From Candidatus Symbiothrix sp. (GTDB taxonomy: Bacteria; Bacteroidota; Bacteroidia; Bacteroidales; Azobacteroidaceae): a stretch of 57,982 nucleotides of DNA. The stretch spans positions 1-57,982 of the forward strand of contig JAISKT010000186.1 in assembly GCA_031261295.1 (NCBI GenBank), written 5' to 3'. The stretch's first letter is position 1, and each line of letters begins with the position of its first letter. The notes under the pieces are model-generated. The model saw only the letters and a program-made list of their open reading frames with translations, did not search any database and had not been told where the DNA came from. This document shows positions 32,615-41,245 of this stretch, piece by piece. The position numbers were made by a program, and so were the translations under genes.

Positions 32615-32889
32615 AAATCTTTTGTAATTTCTATAAATCGTTGGTAATAATCTAAATTGCAGCTTGACAGTTCAATATAGGTTTTCCCGAATTCGGGGAA
32701 TGTATGCGCCGCAAAGTGGCTTTCTGAAAGAAGCCACAACGCCGTATAGCCTTGCGGTTGGAAGTGATGTTCCATTATTTGCAGGACATTAAAACCGGCA
32801 TACCTTAGCAGTCTGTCGAATACTTTCTTAATTTCCTTCGGGTTCGTTTCCTGAATCCACTCTGAATAATTCCAAATCTTCGCTTGCAT
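32611..32889 (-). CDS. S-adenosylmethionine decarboxylase-like (SpeD) protein
   Basis: 92 aa. The motif SESHFAAHTFPE (residues 55-66) is the self-cleavage and active-site region of class 1b SpeD: cleavage before Ser57 would give the pyruvoyl group, with His62 as proton donor. YIELSSC at 71-77 provides the catalytic Cys77. The protein is shorter than bacterial SpeD (about 120 aa), lacking part of the C-terminal half. Viral SpeD relatives are known, some with altered amino-acid substrates. Here it sits between a DNA methylase and terminase, so it might tune SAM or polyamine levels during infection or packaging. Its first 62 nt overlap the methylase gene. Confidence 0.75.
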   Translation of the reverse strand: MQAKIWNYSEWIQETNPKEIKKVFDRLLRYAGFNVLQIMEHHFQPQGYTALWLLSESHFAAHTFPEFGKTYIELSSCNLDYYQRFIEITKDL

Positions 32890-34363
32890 ACTCTATTTTT
32901 TTAAAAGATTGTTTGATGTTCTTGGGGTTGCCTTTGTAAAAGACAAGTATATTTTGGTGCATTTTTGCCACTTTTCGGCTTTCCATGTATCTGGATGCCC
33001 GAAGCGCCGTACTTGCACCTGTTTCGATAAGGATAATTTCGTTATACAGGTACACTCCGTTCGCTTTGAATATTCTTTTTACGTCGTCAATGAAATTGTA
33101 ATAAAAGCCTGTTTTCTTATCCCTTACATCGCCGACTACTATCACAGCGAAGCGCTCATCTTTAAGGCAGGATATAGCGTTTTTGAAAGCGTTTTCCACT
33201 ATCACGATAAATTCCTCGTAACTGTCTTGATTGCTTGCATCGTTTTCGAGGTCGCTGTACTTTTCGAGGTCAAAATAGGGAGGACAACTGAATAAAAGGT
33301 CTTGGCTTCCTGCTTCAATATGATTTGCCACGTTCTGTCCGTCATCTTGTATATATCGTGCGGACATTCCGGCGACACGTTCGCTGTTTAGTTTAACTTG
33401 TTCCTCCCGGAGTTCGATACCGGTAAATTCATTACCGAGATATGCCGATACATAACCGAACACACTGTCTCCGGCGAAACAGTCAAAAGACTTGCAGTTT
33501 TCCAAACCAAACCACCGGCAAACAATTTCCGCCATAACAGGGTCAAGCAAGGAAACTCCCTGTGAAAGTATTTTCGCGGCTTCCTTTTCTTTCACCTCAT
33601 CCGGTACATACTTTTCAAGGTATTCTCCGAATCCTATACCAAGACTTTCGCGGTGTTGCCGTGTCCGTTGGTACAAATCTTTGTATTTGATTTCCGGCGA
33701 TTGGATAAGCGTATCGTTACGGCTTTCACCCATATCTCCGATAAGTTCCCGCCATTCGGTTTTTCGTTTCTGCCAATAACCTTTTCTTGTGTCAAGGATA
33801 GAAAAGGGAGGAATGACAAACCGGTCAATAAGTGGTGCGCCTGCCGGTTTGCTGTTTTCATTAGAACCGTCTTCGCTGCTATAATCATCTTGCCAAACAT
33901 CAAGCCCCCAATCGTTCAAATCCTCTGCATCCCAATCGTTCGCCAACAAATCATAGTCCCACTCGCCAAACCCAACATTATCTTTGATGATAAACTCCTT
34001 TTTTTCTTCATCGGATAGTTCGGCGGCTTTGATAATAGTTGCTGTCGGTTTGTCAATCCACAGCTGCCAATAATTAACCAAAGCCTCCTGTTCGGCGGTT
34101 GTCTTTTTGTTGAAATCCCTGATGCCTGCAAGGTTTTCCTTTATATCTTCGATTGTCATATCGGCTATGTACGCCAATGCACGGAAGCGCATATTGCCTC
34201 CGAGAGCTACAAAGGTGTTGTCAACCACAATAGGTCGAATTTCAAGCATCTTTGGAAACACGAGAATAGAGTTTACCAATTTGGTAAACTTATCATCTTT
34301 GATTTGTCGCGGGTTGGCGGCATTTGTCTTTATTTGAGACAGTTTTACTACTTCTGTTTTCAT
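32828..34363 (-). CDS. ParB domain fused to DNA methyltransferase
   Basis: 511 aa. Residues 1-150 are a ParB-like domain (NPRQIKDDKFTKLVNSI, GGNMRFRALAYI); the linker IIKDNVGFGEWDYDLLANDW matches the stand-alone paralogue at 24745. From about residue 240 comes a SAM-dependent methylase: motif I-like DCFAGDSVFGY near 298 and motif IV CPPYFD near 361. S/C-P-P-Y is typical of N4-cytosine or N6-adenine enzymes. Such fusions occur in phages and may protect phage DNA from host restriction. First gene of the operon leading to terminase, transcribed from the palindrome-type promoter at 34473. Confidence 0.88.
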   Translation of the reverse strand: MKTEVVKLSQIKTNAANPRQIKDDKFTKLVNSILVFPKMLEIRPIVVDNTFVALGGNMRFRALAYIADMTIEDIKENLAGIRDFNKKTTAEQEALVNYWQLWIDKPTATIIKAAELSDEEKKEFIIKDNVGFGEWDYDLLANDWDAEDLNDWGLDVWQDDYSSEDGSNENSKPAGAPLIDRFVIPPFSILDTRKGYWQKRKTEWRELIGDMGESRNDTLIQSPEIKYKDLYQRTRQHRESLGIGFGEYLEKYVPDEVKEKEAAKILSQGVSLLDPVMAEIVCRWFGLENCKSFDCFAGDSVFGYVSAYLGNEFTGIELREEQVKLNSERVAGMSARYIQDDGQNVANHIEAGSQDLLFSCPPYFDLEKYSDLENDASNQDSYEEFIVIVENAFKNAISCLKDERFAVIVVGDVRDKKTGFYYNFIDDVKRIFKANGVYLYNEIILIETGASTALRASRYMESRKVAKMHQNILVFYKGNPKNIKQSFKKIEYASEDLELFRVDSGNEPEGN

Positions 34364-34472
34364 TGCTTATACTGTTTGTTAAAAGGACAGGGCTACTCAC
34401 TTTCATTGCTTGCTTCATTTCCGGCTTTCGCACACTCCCAACTCTTTGGGTAGTTTGTCCTTAAATTTTCGA

Positions 34473-34506
34473 CAAAAATAATCAAAAACACTTACATTAT
34501 AAGTGT
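34473..34506 (-). promoter_or_regulatory. Leftward promoter of the methylase-terminase operon
   Basis: CAAAAATA at 34473-34480 is the minus-strand -7 box TATTTTTG. The palindrome ACACTTACATTATAAGTGT at 34488-34506 lies 7 nt away, in place of a -33 box. The 166-nt gap here (34364-34529) holds no gene. Confidence 0.7.
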
Positions 34507-34529
34507 TTTTACCGTAAAAAAATAACTTT

Positions 34530-34859
34530 TTACGCTAAAATAGCCTGTTTTATGAGATTTACCGTTTTTGTTTTGTAGAGTTCATCAGGGGTTACACGAA
34601 ATATCCGCCAACCGAGAAGTGTACCGGCGTTGTACTTTTCAATGTCTCCAAGAAATCCTTTAGGACTTGTGTGCCTGCCTTTCGTCCAAACTCCTCCCTC
34701 AACTTCCAAAGCGATTTTGTGCGTTGGAATGGCATAATCAAACCTCCATTTGCGGGTGGGATGGAAGATATACTCTTTCAGAACCTCCACTCCGATGTCT
34801 GTTTTACAAATCGTTGTGAATACGTCCCGCGTGGGTACTTTCGGTTTTGTTGTTTTCAT
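34530..34859 (-). CDS. Vsr/DUF559-like PD-(D/E)XK endonuclease
   Basis: 109 aa. The core RFDYAIPTHKIALEVEGG (residues 39-56) gives the D41...E52-V-E54 active site of small PD-(D/E)XK nucleases related to Vsr and phage resolvase-type enzymes, followed by a GRH motif at 61-63 and the helix EKYNAGTLLGWRIFRVTPDE. It probably nicks or cuts DNA in recombination, replication or repair; VRR-NUC-type junction enzymes are the nearest functional analogues. Overlaps the small zinc protein upstream by 4 nt. Confidence 0.8.
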   Translation of the reverse strand: MKTTKPKVPTRDVFTTICKTDIGVEVLKEYIFHPTRKWRFDYAIPTHKIALEVEGGVWTKGRHTSPKGFLGDIEKYNAGTLLGWRIFRVTPDELYKTKTVNLIKQAILA

Positions 34860-35056
34860 ATCGCTTCAAATAAATGACACGCTTTGTCGGTTACTTTGAT
34901 TGTCTTATAACCGGCGTTATTGTTCCCCTTTTTATATTCGCAACATTGCAGAACCTTTTTTGACCATTGATTTAGCGGTGTCGAAAATCTATGTTTACAT
35001 CTCCGGCAGGTTTCTGTGGTCTGCGGGACTGTTTCAACTTCAAATAGTGTTTTCAT
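34856..35056 (-). CDS. Small cysteine-rich (zinc-ribbon-like) protein
   Basis: 66 aa with CRRCKHR at residues 17-23 and a second pair of cysteines (QCCEYKK) plus a late Cys/His (KACHLFE), enough ligands for one zinc site. Small, basic and probably nucleic-acid or protein binding. Overlaps genes on both sides by 4 nt in the early operon. Confidence 0.65.
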   Translation of the reverse strand: MKTLFEVETVPQTTETCRRCKHRFSTPLNQWSKKVLQCCEYKKGNNNAGYKTIKVTDKACHLFEAI

Positions 35057-35307
35057 ATCACAGTCGCATAAGATGTTTTAAACGCTTGTACTCTTGGTTT
35101 TTCAGTCATAAAGGCATCGTATCCAATATGTTTACTTATCGATTCGCTGTTATCTTCCACATACTTTTTTGCCCATTCTCTACCCTTGTTTTCCGCTTGT
35201 TCTTTGGATTCATCGTAAGCGAGGATGTTCAGTTTAAGCCTGTTTTTCTTGAACGTGATAACAATTCGCGTGTCCCAAAATAATTTCTTTTGCTCTTTCT
35301 TTTCCAT
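35053..35307 (-). CDS. Small early protein, unknown
   Basis: 84 aa, highly charged. The N-terminal half is a strand-rich basic region (FWDTRIVITFKKNRLKLNIL), the rest helical (SKEQAENKGREWAKKYVED). No motif recognised. It is closely packed between the ASCH gene (3 nt) and the zinc-ribbon gene (4-nt overlap), which supports it as real. Confidence 0.6.
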   Translation of the reverse strand: MEKKEQKKLFWDTRIVITFKKNRLKLNILAYDESKEQAENKGREWAKKYVEDNSESISKHIGYDAFMTEKPRVQAFKTSYATVI

Positions 35308-35310
35308 GAT

Positions 35311-35883
35311 TTATAATGCTTTTGTTAGTTTATTTATAATATTTGCGTTTACGTCTTCCCACTCACTTTCACAAATCATGTAACCACAATGTTCACATTC
35401 ATGACAATAATTTCCAAAAGTTGTATCCGCCCCGAAACCGGTTGTATGGTCGTGCAAACATACTTTTTCGCATTGTGGGCAAACTATTTCTTCATAACCG
35501 CTTTCCCAAAAGGATAATTTGCCTTTCATATTCAAAATAGGAGTTTCAAACAATACAGGATTAGCAAGTACCCAATTCCAACAATCGTAATTACACCAAA
35601 TAGACGGATAACCTTTAATGCAATCTACAATCTCAACCGAACCAATAATAGCTGCATTTGTTAAATCTTTATAGTCGTCATATTTTTTATATACAAAATA
35701 ATTAGCACTCTCCATTTGAGCCTCAGTAAAATTATCAAAGAAATTATGATAAGGAATAGCCCTACCACTTGCGTGAATCAAAATACGTCCACGATAGTTC
35801 GTTTTCCAAGTCCTATTTTCTACGTCTTTAATACCGGCGCAAATAAGATACGCCCAAGGCTGCTTAACTGTAATTGCTTTCAT
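35311..35883 (-). CDS. ASCH-domain protein with C-terminal zinc-binding segment
   Basis: 190 aa. The start MKAITVKQPWAYLICAGIKD followed by VENRTWKTNYRGRILIHAS is the signature of ASCH (PUA-like) domains, thought to bind RNA or modified nucleotides. The C-terminal 60 residues add a zinc-ribbon-like set (CPQCEKVC, then CHECEHCGYMIC). ASCH proteins are common in phages, and some relatives recognise modified bases. Its gene overlaps the PAPS-reductase-like gene by 20 nt. Confidence 0.85.
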   Translation of the reverse strand: MKAITVKQPWAYLICAGIKDVENRTWKTNYRGRILIHASGRAIPYHNFFDNFTEAQMESANYFVYKKYDDYKDLTNAAIIGSVEIVDCIKGYPSIWCNYDCWNWVLANPVLFETPILNMKGKLSFWESGYEEIVCPQCEKVCLHDHTTGFGADTTFGNYCHECEHCGYMICESEWEDVNANIINKLTKAL

Positions 35884-36874
35884 AACTGTTTACTTTATTA
35901 GTGTTTATTATTTCGTCTATTCCAAATAATCGCAGTTGCCTGTTTTTGCTGTCGGGAAGTTTAATCCCGATATATTCAAGTGCATCCCGGTAGGTTACAC
36001 CATTATTTTCGTATGCCATAAATGTTTGATAGGCTTTTGGGTGCAAGTTTTGTAGGACATCAAACCGGTTGAATAATCCTTTTTCCATGTGACAACCGAA
36101 TCCGCAAAACATACAGCCGGTACGGTTACAGCCTTTGTCGTATATTGGTGAGTAGGGGACTTTTAATTTATGGATATACTCCCAAATATCATTTTCAGTC
36201 CATATTGAAAGTGGATAACTTGCAATATTTTTGCTATCGAACGAATTACACCCTGTTTTCAGCCATTTTTGTAAGCGTAAACGGCTTTCTGATGCCATTG
36301 TTCCGATGATAGGATATAAACCTGTTTCTTTGCTGTACGTGTGAAATGGGTCTTTTTTCAGCTTTTGACAGCATAATTCAGATACTTCAAACGGTGCTTT
36401 TATAAGAAATAGCCATTTATCATCTATCTTTCCTTGCTTGTATCCGTTTCGTCCTTGCTTTCCGTTTATCCTTATGTTTCGGAGTATTTCGCTGTTTGTG
36501 TTTCGCGCTTGTCGGATGTATTGGCTTTGTTCCTTGCTTACGAGTGGAAATCCGTATTTTGAAAGCACATCAGAGATACGCATTTTAGGCCGAATGATTG
36601 TTACATCATCAAAGGTTCTTACGAATTGTACAATTTCGGGAAATTCGTTACCGGTGTTACTGAACACGGCGGGGAACCCCCGCCGGACGAACCTCCGGGC
36701 AATATCCAACAAAACAGTCGAATCCTTTCCCCCACTAAATGAAATATATCCTTTTCCGTCCGTTTTGGCAAGAAAAGCCTCTATAGTTCCAACTGCATGG
36801 TCTATCTTTTGGCTCAACGTCCAACCGGTTCTTATTTTCAAATCTTCGTACAGCATATTTTTCAAAATGGGCAA
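35864..36874 (-). CDS. PAPS reductase/DndC-like PP-loop ATPase
   Basis: 336 aa (330 if it begins at the ATG at 36856, which avoids the 13-nt overlap with primase). The PP-loop motif YISFSGGKDSTVLLDIARR near residue 45 binds ATP; the later cluster CNRTGCMFCGFGCHMEKG supplies cysteines that fit an iron-sulphur site as in DndC. Related proteins reduce sulphate donors or take part in DNA phosphorothioation, but the other dnd genes are not present here. In phages the role is unknown; adenylation or sulphur transfer to nucleic acid is a possibility. Confidence 0.82.
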   Translation of the reverse strand: MPILKNMLYEDLKIRTGWTLSQKIDHAVGTIEAFLAKTDGKGYISFSGGKDSTVLLDIARRFVRRGFPAVFSNTGNEFPEIVQFVRTFDDVTIIRPKMRISDVLSKYGFPLVSKEQSQYIRQARNTNSEILRNIRINGKQGRNGYKQGKIDDKWLFLIKAPFEVSELCCQKLKKDPFHTYSKETGLYPIIGTMASESRLRLQKWLKTGCNSFDSKNIASYPLSIWTENDIWEYIHKLKVPYSPIYDKGCNRTGCMFCGFGCHMEKGLFNRFDVLQNLHPKAYQTFMAYENNGVTYRDALEYIGIKLPDSKNRQLRLFGIDEIINTNKVNSYESNYS

Positions 36875-38679
36875 CCGTCTGCTGGCATATCAAAATCAAG
36901 TAATGAATAATGCTCTGCCTCGTTGAGTTGGTGTTTTGTTAATTTTGTTAGATGATTCTCATTGTCCCAACCAATGTCTCCATTTGGTCTGTTTGGGTCG
37001 TATGGAGTGTATCGTCCGTTGTTTACGTTGTACTTGAATGTGCATACACCCGATTCGCCCAAATGTCTGAATTTGACTTTTTGAACGTGTACCTCAACGT
37101 AATTCTCCTCGCGCCTCCTGTGTACGACTATCCCGAAATCGGCTTTGTTGAAAAAGTTTGCCGAACCGCTTATGTCATACAGCGTGGGGGCTTCAATCTT
37201 TCCGTCCTTGTTCTTTTGGAGCTTTGTCGGGTGCGCCATAAGAACAACCAAAACATCGTTTATCTGTGCGAAGTTTGTCAGTTTGTCGAGTAACTCGCTG
37301 ATGTATTGGGTTTCATTTCGGTTTCCCTGTTCGCTTTCAATCCGGTTGTACGGGTCAATTACAAGGGCTTTAATTCCTTTTTTCCGAACGAGATATTTTG
37401 CTTTTTCAATAATGTTATCCGCTTTGAAATTATCGTTGGGTGATATGAAAAAGAAATTATCTTCCATGTGTTCCTTTACCTGCCTGTATTCGCCGTATCC
37501 GAGTGTTTGTCGGCTGAATTTCTTCCCTGTAAACTTTTCAATAAGTTTTGAAGCGTGATAGGCCAAGGGAGCATTTTCGGGGCTGAAATAAGCGAAGCGC
37601 CAACCGTATTTCATGTTCAACAATTCGGCTATTTCGTCAATAAATTCGGATTTACCGCTTCCAGGAATACCGGTAACGATGCAGAGGCGTTTGGTTTCAA
37701 AAGAACACAACCGGTCGAAGTTTTCATGCCCGATTGTTACGCCCTTTTGCATTCCGTTCTCAAACAGCGCGTCCAATGACTGTTCAAAGTCTGAAACTTG
37801 AAAAACGCCGTCCACTTTTATTTCGGGAGCATTCGCCAAGCATTGCAAGAGTGATTCCCTTCCGAACTTTATCAGGTGTTCGTTGGCATCCTTGCATTCC
37901 TCTCCGTATTCAACGACCCGACAGCGTTCAACACCGAACCGGCGGATAAGTTCGTCCCGGAGTGCCACTCCTTTTGTGTCGGTATCAACGGCGATGAAGA
38001 CCGTTTCTTTGTCATCGAAATATTCTTCGATGTAGTCATCGAGATACGATAAGTTTGCGTTTGCACCGTTCGGAACGCTCACAACATCCAAACGCCCGCA
38101 GGTGTGGAACGAAAGCGCATCCATTTCTCCCTCTGTGATGATGGCTTCTTTCGTCCCTTTGATGCCGTCAATGTTGTACGGAAGCAGCTCCGCTCCGCTC
38201 ACAAGTTTGAAACACTTATCCCCTGTCCTGAATTTGGTGTTTATAAGCTCTCCGTTGCGGTAGTAGTTGAATTGGACGGTGTTTGCTTTTCCCTCTTTCT
38301 GTGGCATCCATTCCTGTCCCTCTGTCACTTTGAGGGCTTTCAGTGTTTCCCCGCTTATCTTCCGACCGTTAAACCACTCAAGGGCTTTTTTGCTTATCGG
38401 CTGCCCTGTCCCAGACGGTGGATTCGGTTTTTTGTATTCCGGCTTTTTACTGGACAACGGTCGGGGGTTGAAAAATGGTTTTTGCCAATCTTCCTGTTTC
38501 GGGGCGGCGCAACCTGAATATCCGCAGTAATGGCAATTGAACATACCGGTTGCAAGGTCGCATGACAGGCTTTTATCGCGCTTATTGTGCCGCTTGTCAT
38601 GGCATTCAGGGCAAGCGGTTTTTATTTGTCCGCTCGTCCGTCCATAGGGAATCTCAATATGTAATTCTCTCCATCTCAT
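36862..38679 (-). CDS. Primase-helicase (DnaG zinc finger, TOPRIM, DnaB/RecA helicase)
   Basis: 605 aa. Zinc finger near residues 24-52 (CPECHDKRH, then CHYCGYSG), TOPRIM motif IITEGEMDALSF near 183, and a RecA-type helicase with Walker A TGIPGSGKSEF near 338 and Walker B ALVIDPYNRIE near 425. The order matches phage T7 gp4-type bifunctional proteins: it primes lagging-strand synthesis and unwinds DNA. No separate DNA polymerase is encoded in the window, so the host enzyme must be recruited. It sits in the leftward replication operon, just after the replisome-organizer-like gene. Confidence 0.92.
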   Translation of the reverse strand: MRWRELHIEIPYGRTSGQIKTACPECHDKRHNKRDKSLSCDLATGMFNCHYCGYSGCAAPKQEDWQKPFFNPRPLSSKKPEYKKPNPPSGTGQPISKKALEWFNGRKISGETLKALKVTEGQEWMPQKEGKANTVQFNYYRNGELINTKFRTGDKCFKLVSGAELLPYNIDGIKGTKEAIITEGEMDALSFHTCGRLDVVSVPNGANANLSYLDDYIEEYFDDKETVFIAVDTDTKGVALRDELIRRFGVERCRVVEYGEECKDANEHLIKFGRESLLQCLANAPEIKVDGVFQVSDFEQSLDALFENGMQKGVTIGHENFDRLCSFETKRLCIVTGIPGSGKSEFIDEIAELLNMKYGWRFAYFSPENAPLAYHASKLIEKFTGKKFSRQTLGYGEYRQVKEHMEDNFFFISPNDNFKADNIIEKAKYLVRKKGIKALVIDPYNRIESEQGNRNETQYISELLDKLTNFAQINDVLVVLMAHPTKLQKNKDGKIEAPTLYDISGSANFFNKADFGIVVHRRREENYVEVHVQKVKFRHLGESGVCTFKYNVNNGRYTPYDPNRPNGDIGWDNENHLTKLTKHQLNEAEHYSLLDFDMPADGCPF

Positions 38680-38683
38680 CGGC

Positions 38684-39670
38684 TTACATATTCCATTGCT
38701 TTAATCCGTCATTCCACCACCACGCGGCTGATTGGCGGGGCGGCGCATCCATCGGAACGGTTGTTTTTCCTGTTCCGTAGGTTCGCCTGCCGTTTTCTAT
38801 CCGCTCATCATAACCGAGTTGTACGGAAGTTGTACCGGAGAAAGTTGTCTCTTTGTCTTTATTGTCGTAATTGCCTTCGATGATTTTTACCCAATTTTTT
38901 GAGTTTTCAAATACCCAATCAAAGCTCGCCTGCCAACCGTTTTTGTTATCTCCCCGCATGAATTTTGAATTTTGCGCCTTGTCGAAAATCTTTTTTACTG
39001 TTTCCATTTGCCCGGAAAGGTCTTTTCCGAACTCGCCCATACGGACTTTTATTTTCGCTTTTCTCGCATCTGTAATTTTCACAACTTGAGGAAAATTTGT
39101 GCAGGTCGAATTCCACAATTCGACAATATCCTGATAAGGATATATTATACTTTTCTCTCCTTTACTCTCCTCTACTATACTCTCCTCTACTATGCTTATG
39201 TTTGGGTTATCTTTTTCGGAATTAACATTACTGTCGGTTATGTTTTGGTTATCTTTTTCGGAATTATAATAAGGGTTGGATTGTCCTTTTTTGAAATTAG
39301 GATTACCGCCCTTCTTTCCGTTTTCACTTTGCTTTTCTCTATATTCAACAACGGATATAAGCCTATTTTTGTGCGTTTTTGAATATAGCTTTCCGTCTTG
39401 TATTTGCATCAGTTCAATCTTGATGCAATACTCAACTATTTCAGTCAATTCTTCGGAAGAAATATCAAAATCTGCGGCAAGAAGTTCGATATTTATCTCA
39501 TTCCAATCCAATTCAAAATAATCGCTATCGGTTAATGCTTCCAAAAGAAAACACCAAATCGCATACCCTGTATGTTTGAATTTTCGGCGAAGCGCCTTAA
39601 TCCTTACATCATTCCGCATATCCGCGTCATGAGTGAAGTATTCTGCATTGTTTTTCTTTGGTCTTGCCAT
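38684..39670 (-). CDS. Replisome organizer-like protein (DUF4373/Lin1244-type N-terminus)
   Basis: 328 aa. The N-terminal 110 residues (YFTHDADMRNDVRIKALRRK, then YAIWCFLLEALTDSDYF) match the winged-helix domain found at the start of many phage replication initiators. The middle carries a short repeat (SEKDNQNIT, SEKDNPNIS), then a helical C-terminal domain with WQASFDWVFENSKNWVKI, as in helicase loaders. It probably binds the origin and recruits the primase-helicase encoded 4 nt downstream. Confidence 0.8.
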   Translation of the reverse strand: MARPKKNNAEYFTHDADMRNDVRIKALRRKFKHTGYAIWCFLLEALTDSDYFELDWNEINIELLAADFDISSEELTEIVEYCIKIELMQIQDGKLYSKTHKNRLISVVEYREKQSENGKKGGNPNFKKGQSNPYYNSEKDNQNITDSNVNSEKDNPNISIVEESIVEESKGEKSIIYPYQDIVELWNSTCTNFPQVVKITDARKAKIKVRMGEFGKDLSGQMETVKKIFDKAQNSKFMRGDNKNGWQASFDWVFENSKNWVKIIEGNYDNKDKETTFSGTTSVQLGYDERIENGRRTYGTGKTTVPMDAPPRQSAAWWWNDGLKQWNM

Positions 39671-39675
39671 AACTG

Positions 39676-41064
39676 TTAGCTTTTTAATTGTGATGCGATT
39701 GATAGCCTCAGGTTTTCATTACCGGCGTTCCAATCAAACTTGTTCAACATCCAACTCTTATACTCCTGCGGAATGTCTGTTATTCGCTCTCCCTTGTATT
39801 TTCCAAAAGGCATAATTTCAAGTATTCTTACCTCTTTCGCGGATTTGCTTTCTATTCTACCGACATCATCTTTCGTTACCTTTCCGATGTCATGTATAGG
39901 GATTCCCGAAAGCAGCTTCCCGCCTGTGCCGAACATCCGCCAGATTGTACCTTTCTCGAAAACAATGTCTTCAACACGTCCGAACCGCTCAACGTTACCG
40001 GCAAGGTCAATGATAATGGCATCCTTTTTGTCCGGGTCGATACGTGTCGCCCGCCCGATGATTTGATAATACAGGGCGATAGAAGCCGTTGAGATACCCA
40101 AGATTATACAGTCGATACCGGTGAAGTCAAAGCCGGTTGAAAGGACGCGCACGTTAAACATTACGCGCGTTTTACCGCTTCTGAAATCATGTATAACTGT
40201 TTCTCTTTCAGCCTTGTGCATCTCGCCGTAAATAGCCGCAGAATCGGGATATTGCTTACTTAAATCAATAGCCTCCTGTACAGAAGGAACAAATACAAGG
40301 ATATGCTTTCGGTCGCTGTTTTCATCAAGTTTTTGTTTTATTTGTGCGTGAATATTATTGGCTTTGAACGCTCTCTGTACACTGTCTTCCGTATATTCCG
40401 ATTTTGAGGAGTTATACACCAAAGCAGAGCCGTCAAAGCTGGTTGCCTTGTATTCGAGCTTGCTCCAAAATCTGAGTTCTACCATTTCCTGTACCTGTCC
40501 CACGTGGATTATATCCTTGAAAAAATTACCTTTCTTTGAGCGGCTTGTCAGCATAACGAGTTTTGAAAACCGCTCGTGGTTCAAGTCCGTGTTTTGTTGT
40601 AATTTTATCGGTGTGGCGGTTATTCCAAGAACGTGCGAGATACCACTTTCAGCAAGGAAAGTTCCAAGCATACTGTCAGCCTCGCGTGGGTAAAGGTGCG
40701 CCTCGTCAATAAGCATTTTTTTGAATCCGAGTTGCTTAAACAGTTTCCCCAGATTCTTAATGCTTCCGATGGTGGCGTATGTTACCTTGTCAATATTCTT
40801 TTTCCCGAACGAGGCGGAGTATATTCCGGCTTGTGTTTCAAATTCACACAGGGAAATATACTTTTTGTAATTTTGCTCTAACAACTCCTTTGAGGGTTGC
40901 AACACGAGCAATTTATCATCAATGCTTTTTGCCGTGAACGCCGTGAGGATTGATTTTCCCCACGCGGTCGGCAACACTATCAAGGATGGAACAGGCTTTT
41001 TGTTGTTAAAAAACTCTATTGCTTTCCTGATAGGCTCTGTTTGATTTTTTCGGAGTGTAATCAT
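39676..41064 (-). CDS. DEAD/DEAH-box superfamily 2 helicase
   Basis: 462 aa. Motif I PTAWGKSILTAF at residues about 32-43, motif II LIDEAH near 117, motif III GITATP, and motif VI QIIGRATRID near 338. The C-terminal 60 residues (GKYKGERITDIPQEYKSWML) form a small domain that also occurs at the end of phage nucleases. These stand-alone helicases are common in phage replication/recombination operons and act in annealing or fork remodelling. It lies between the replication initiator and a small gene. Confidence 0.9.
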   Translation of the reverse strand: MITLRKNQTEPIRKAIEFFNNKKPVPSLIVLPTAWGKSILTAFTAKSIDDKLLVLQPSKELLEQNYKKYISLCEFETQAGIYSASFGKKNIDKVTYATIGSIKNLGKLFKQLGFKKMLIDEAHLYPREADSMLGTFLAESGISHVLGITATPIKLQQNTDLNHERFSKLVMLTSRSKKGNFFKDIIHVGQVQEMVELRFWSKLEYKATSFDGSALVYNSSKSEYTEDSVQRAFKANNIHAQIKQKLDENSDRKHILVFVPSVQEAIDLSKQYPDSAAIYGEMHKAERETVIHDFRSGKTRVMFNVRVLSTGFDFTGIDCIILGISTASIALYYQIIGRATRIDPDKKDAIIIDLAGNVERFGRVEDIVFEKGTIWRMFGTGGKLLSGIPIHDIGKVTKDDVGRIESKSAKEVRILEIMPFGKYKGERITDIPQEYKSWMLNKFDWNAGNENLRLSIASQLKS

Positions 41065-41073
41065 AATTTCCTT

Positions 41074-41244
41074 TCATTTTAGATATTTATCAACACAAAA
41101 TCTTGCAGTTGGAAATATTGAATTTCTGTACGCAAAATTTTGTAATTCATCTACCACATTATCAATATCATCCTCGTCATAACCAACTATCGTAAATGTT
41201 GTGGTTACGCCATCACTATCCGTTTTATTGATTAACGCTTTCAT
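41074..41244 (-). CDS. Small early protein, unknown
   Basis: 56 aa from the ATG at 41244, which lies 2 nt after the stop of the gene above it; the longer frame overlaps that gene by 59 nt and is less likely. It has a two-strand start (ALINKTDSDGVTTTFTIVGY) and an acidic helix (DEDDIDNVVDELQNF). No family recognised. Confidence 0.55.
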   Translation of the reverse strand: MKALINKTDSDGVTTTFTIVGYDEDDIDNVVDELQNFAYRNSIFPTARFCVDKYLK

Positions 41245-41245
41245 A

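Noticed and set aside
35864-36874. Complete Dnd phosphorothioation system
   Set aside because: Only the DndC-like PP-loop protein is present; no DndA, DndB, DndD or DndE homologue is seen near it.
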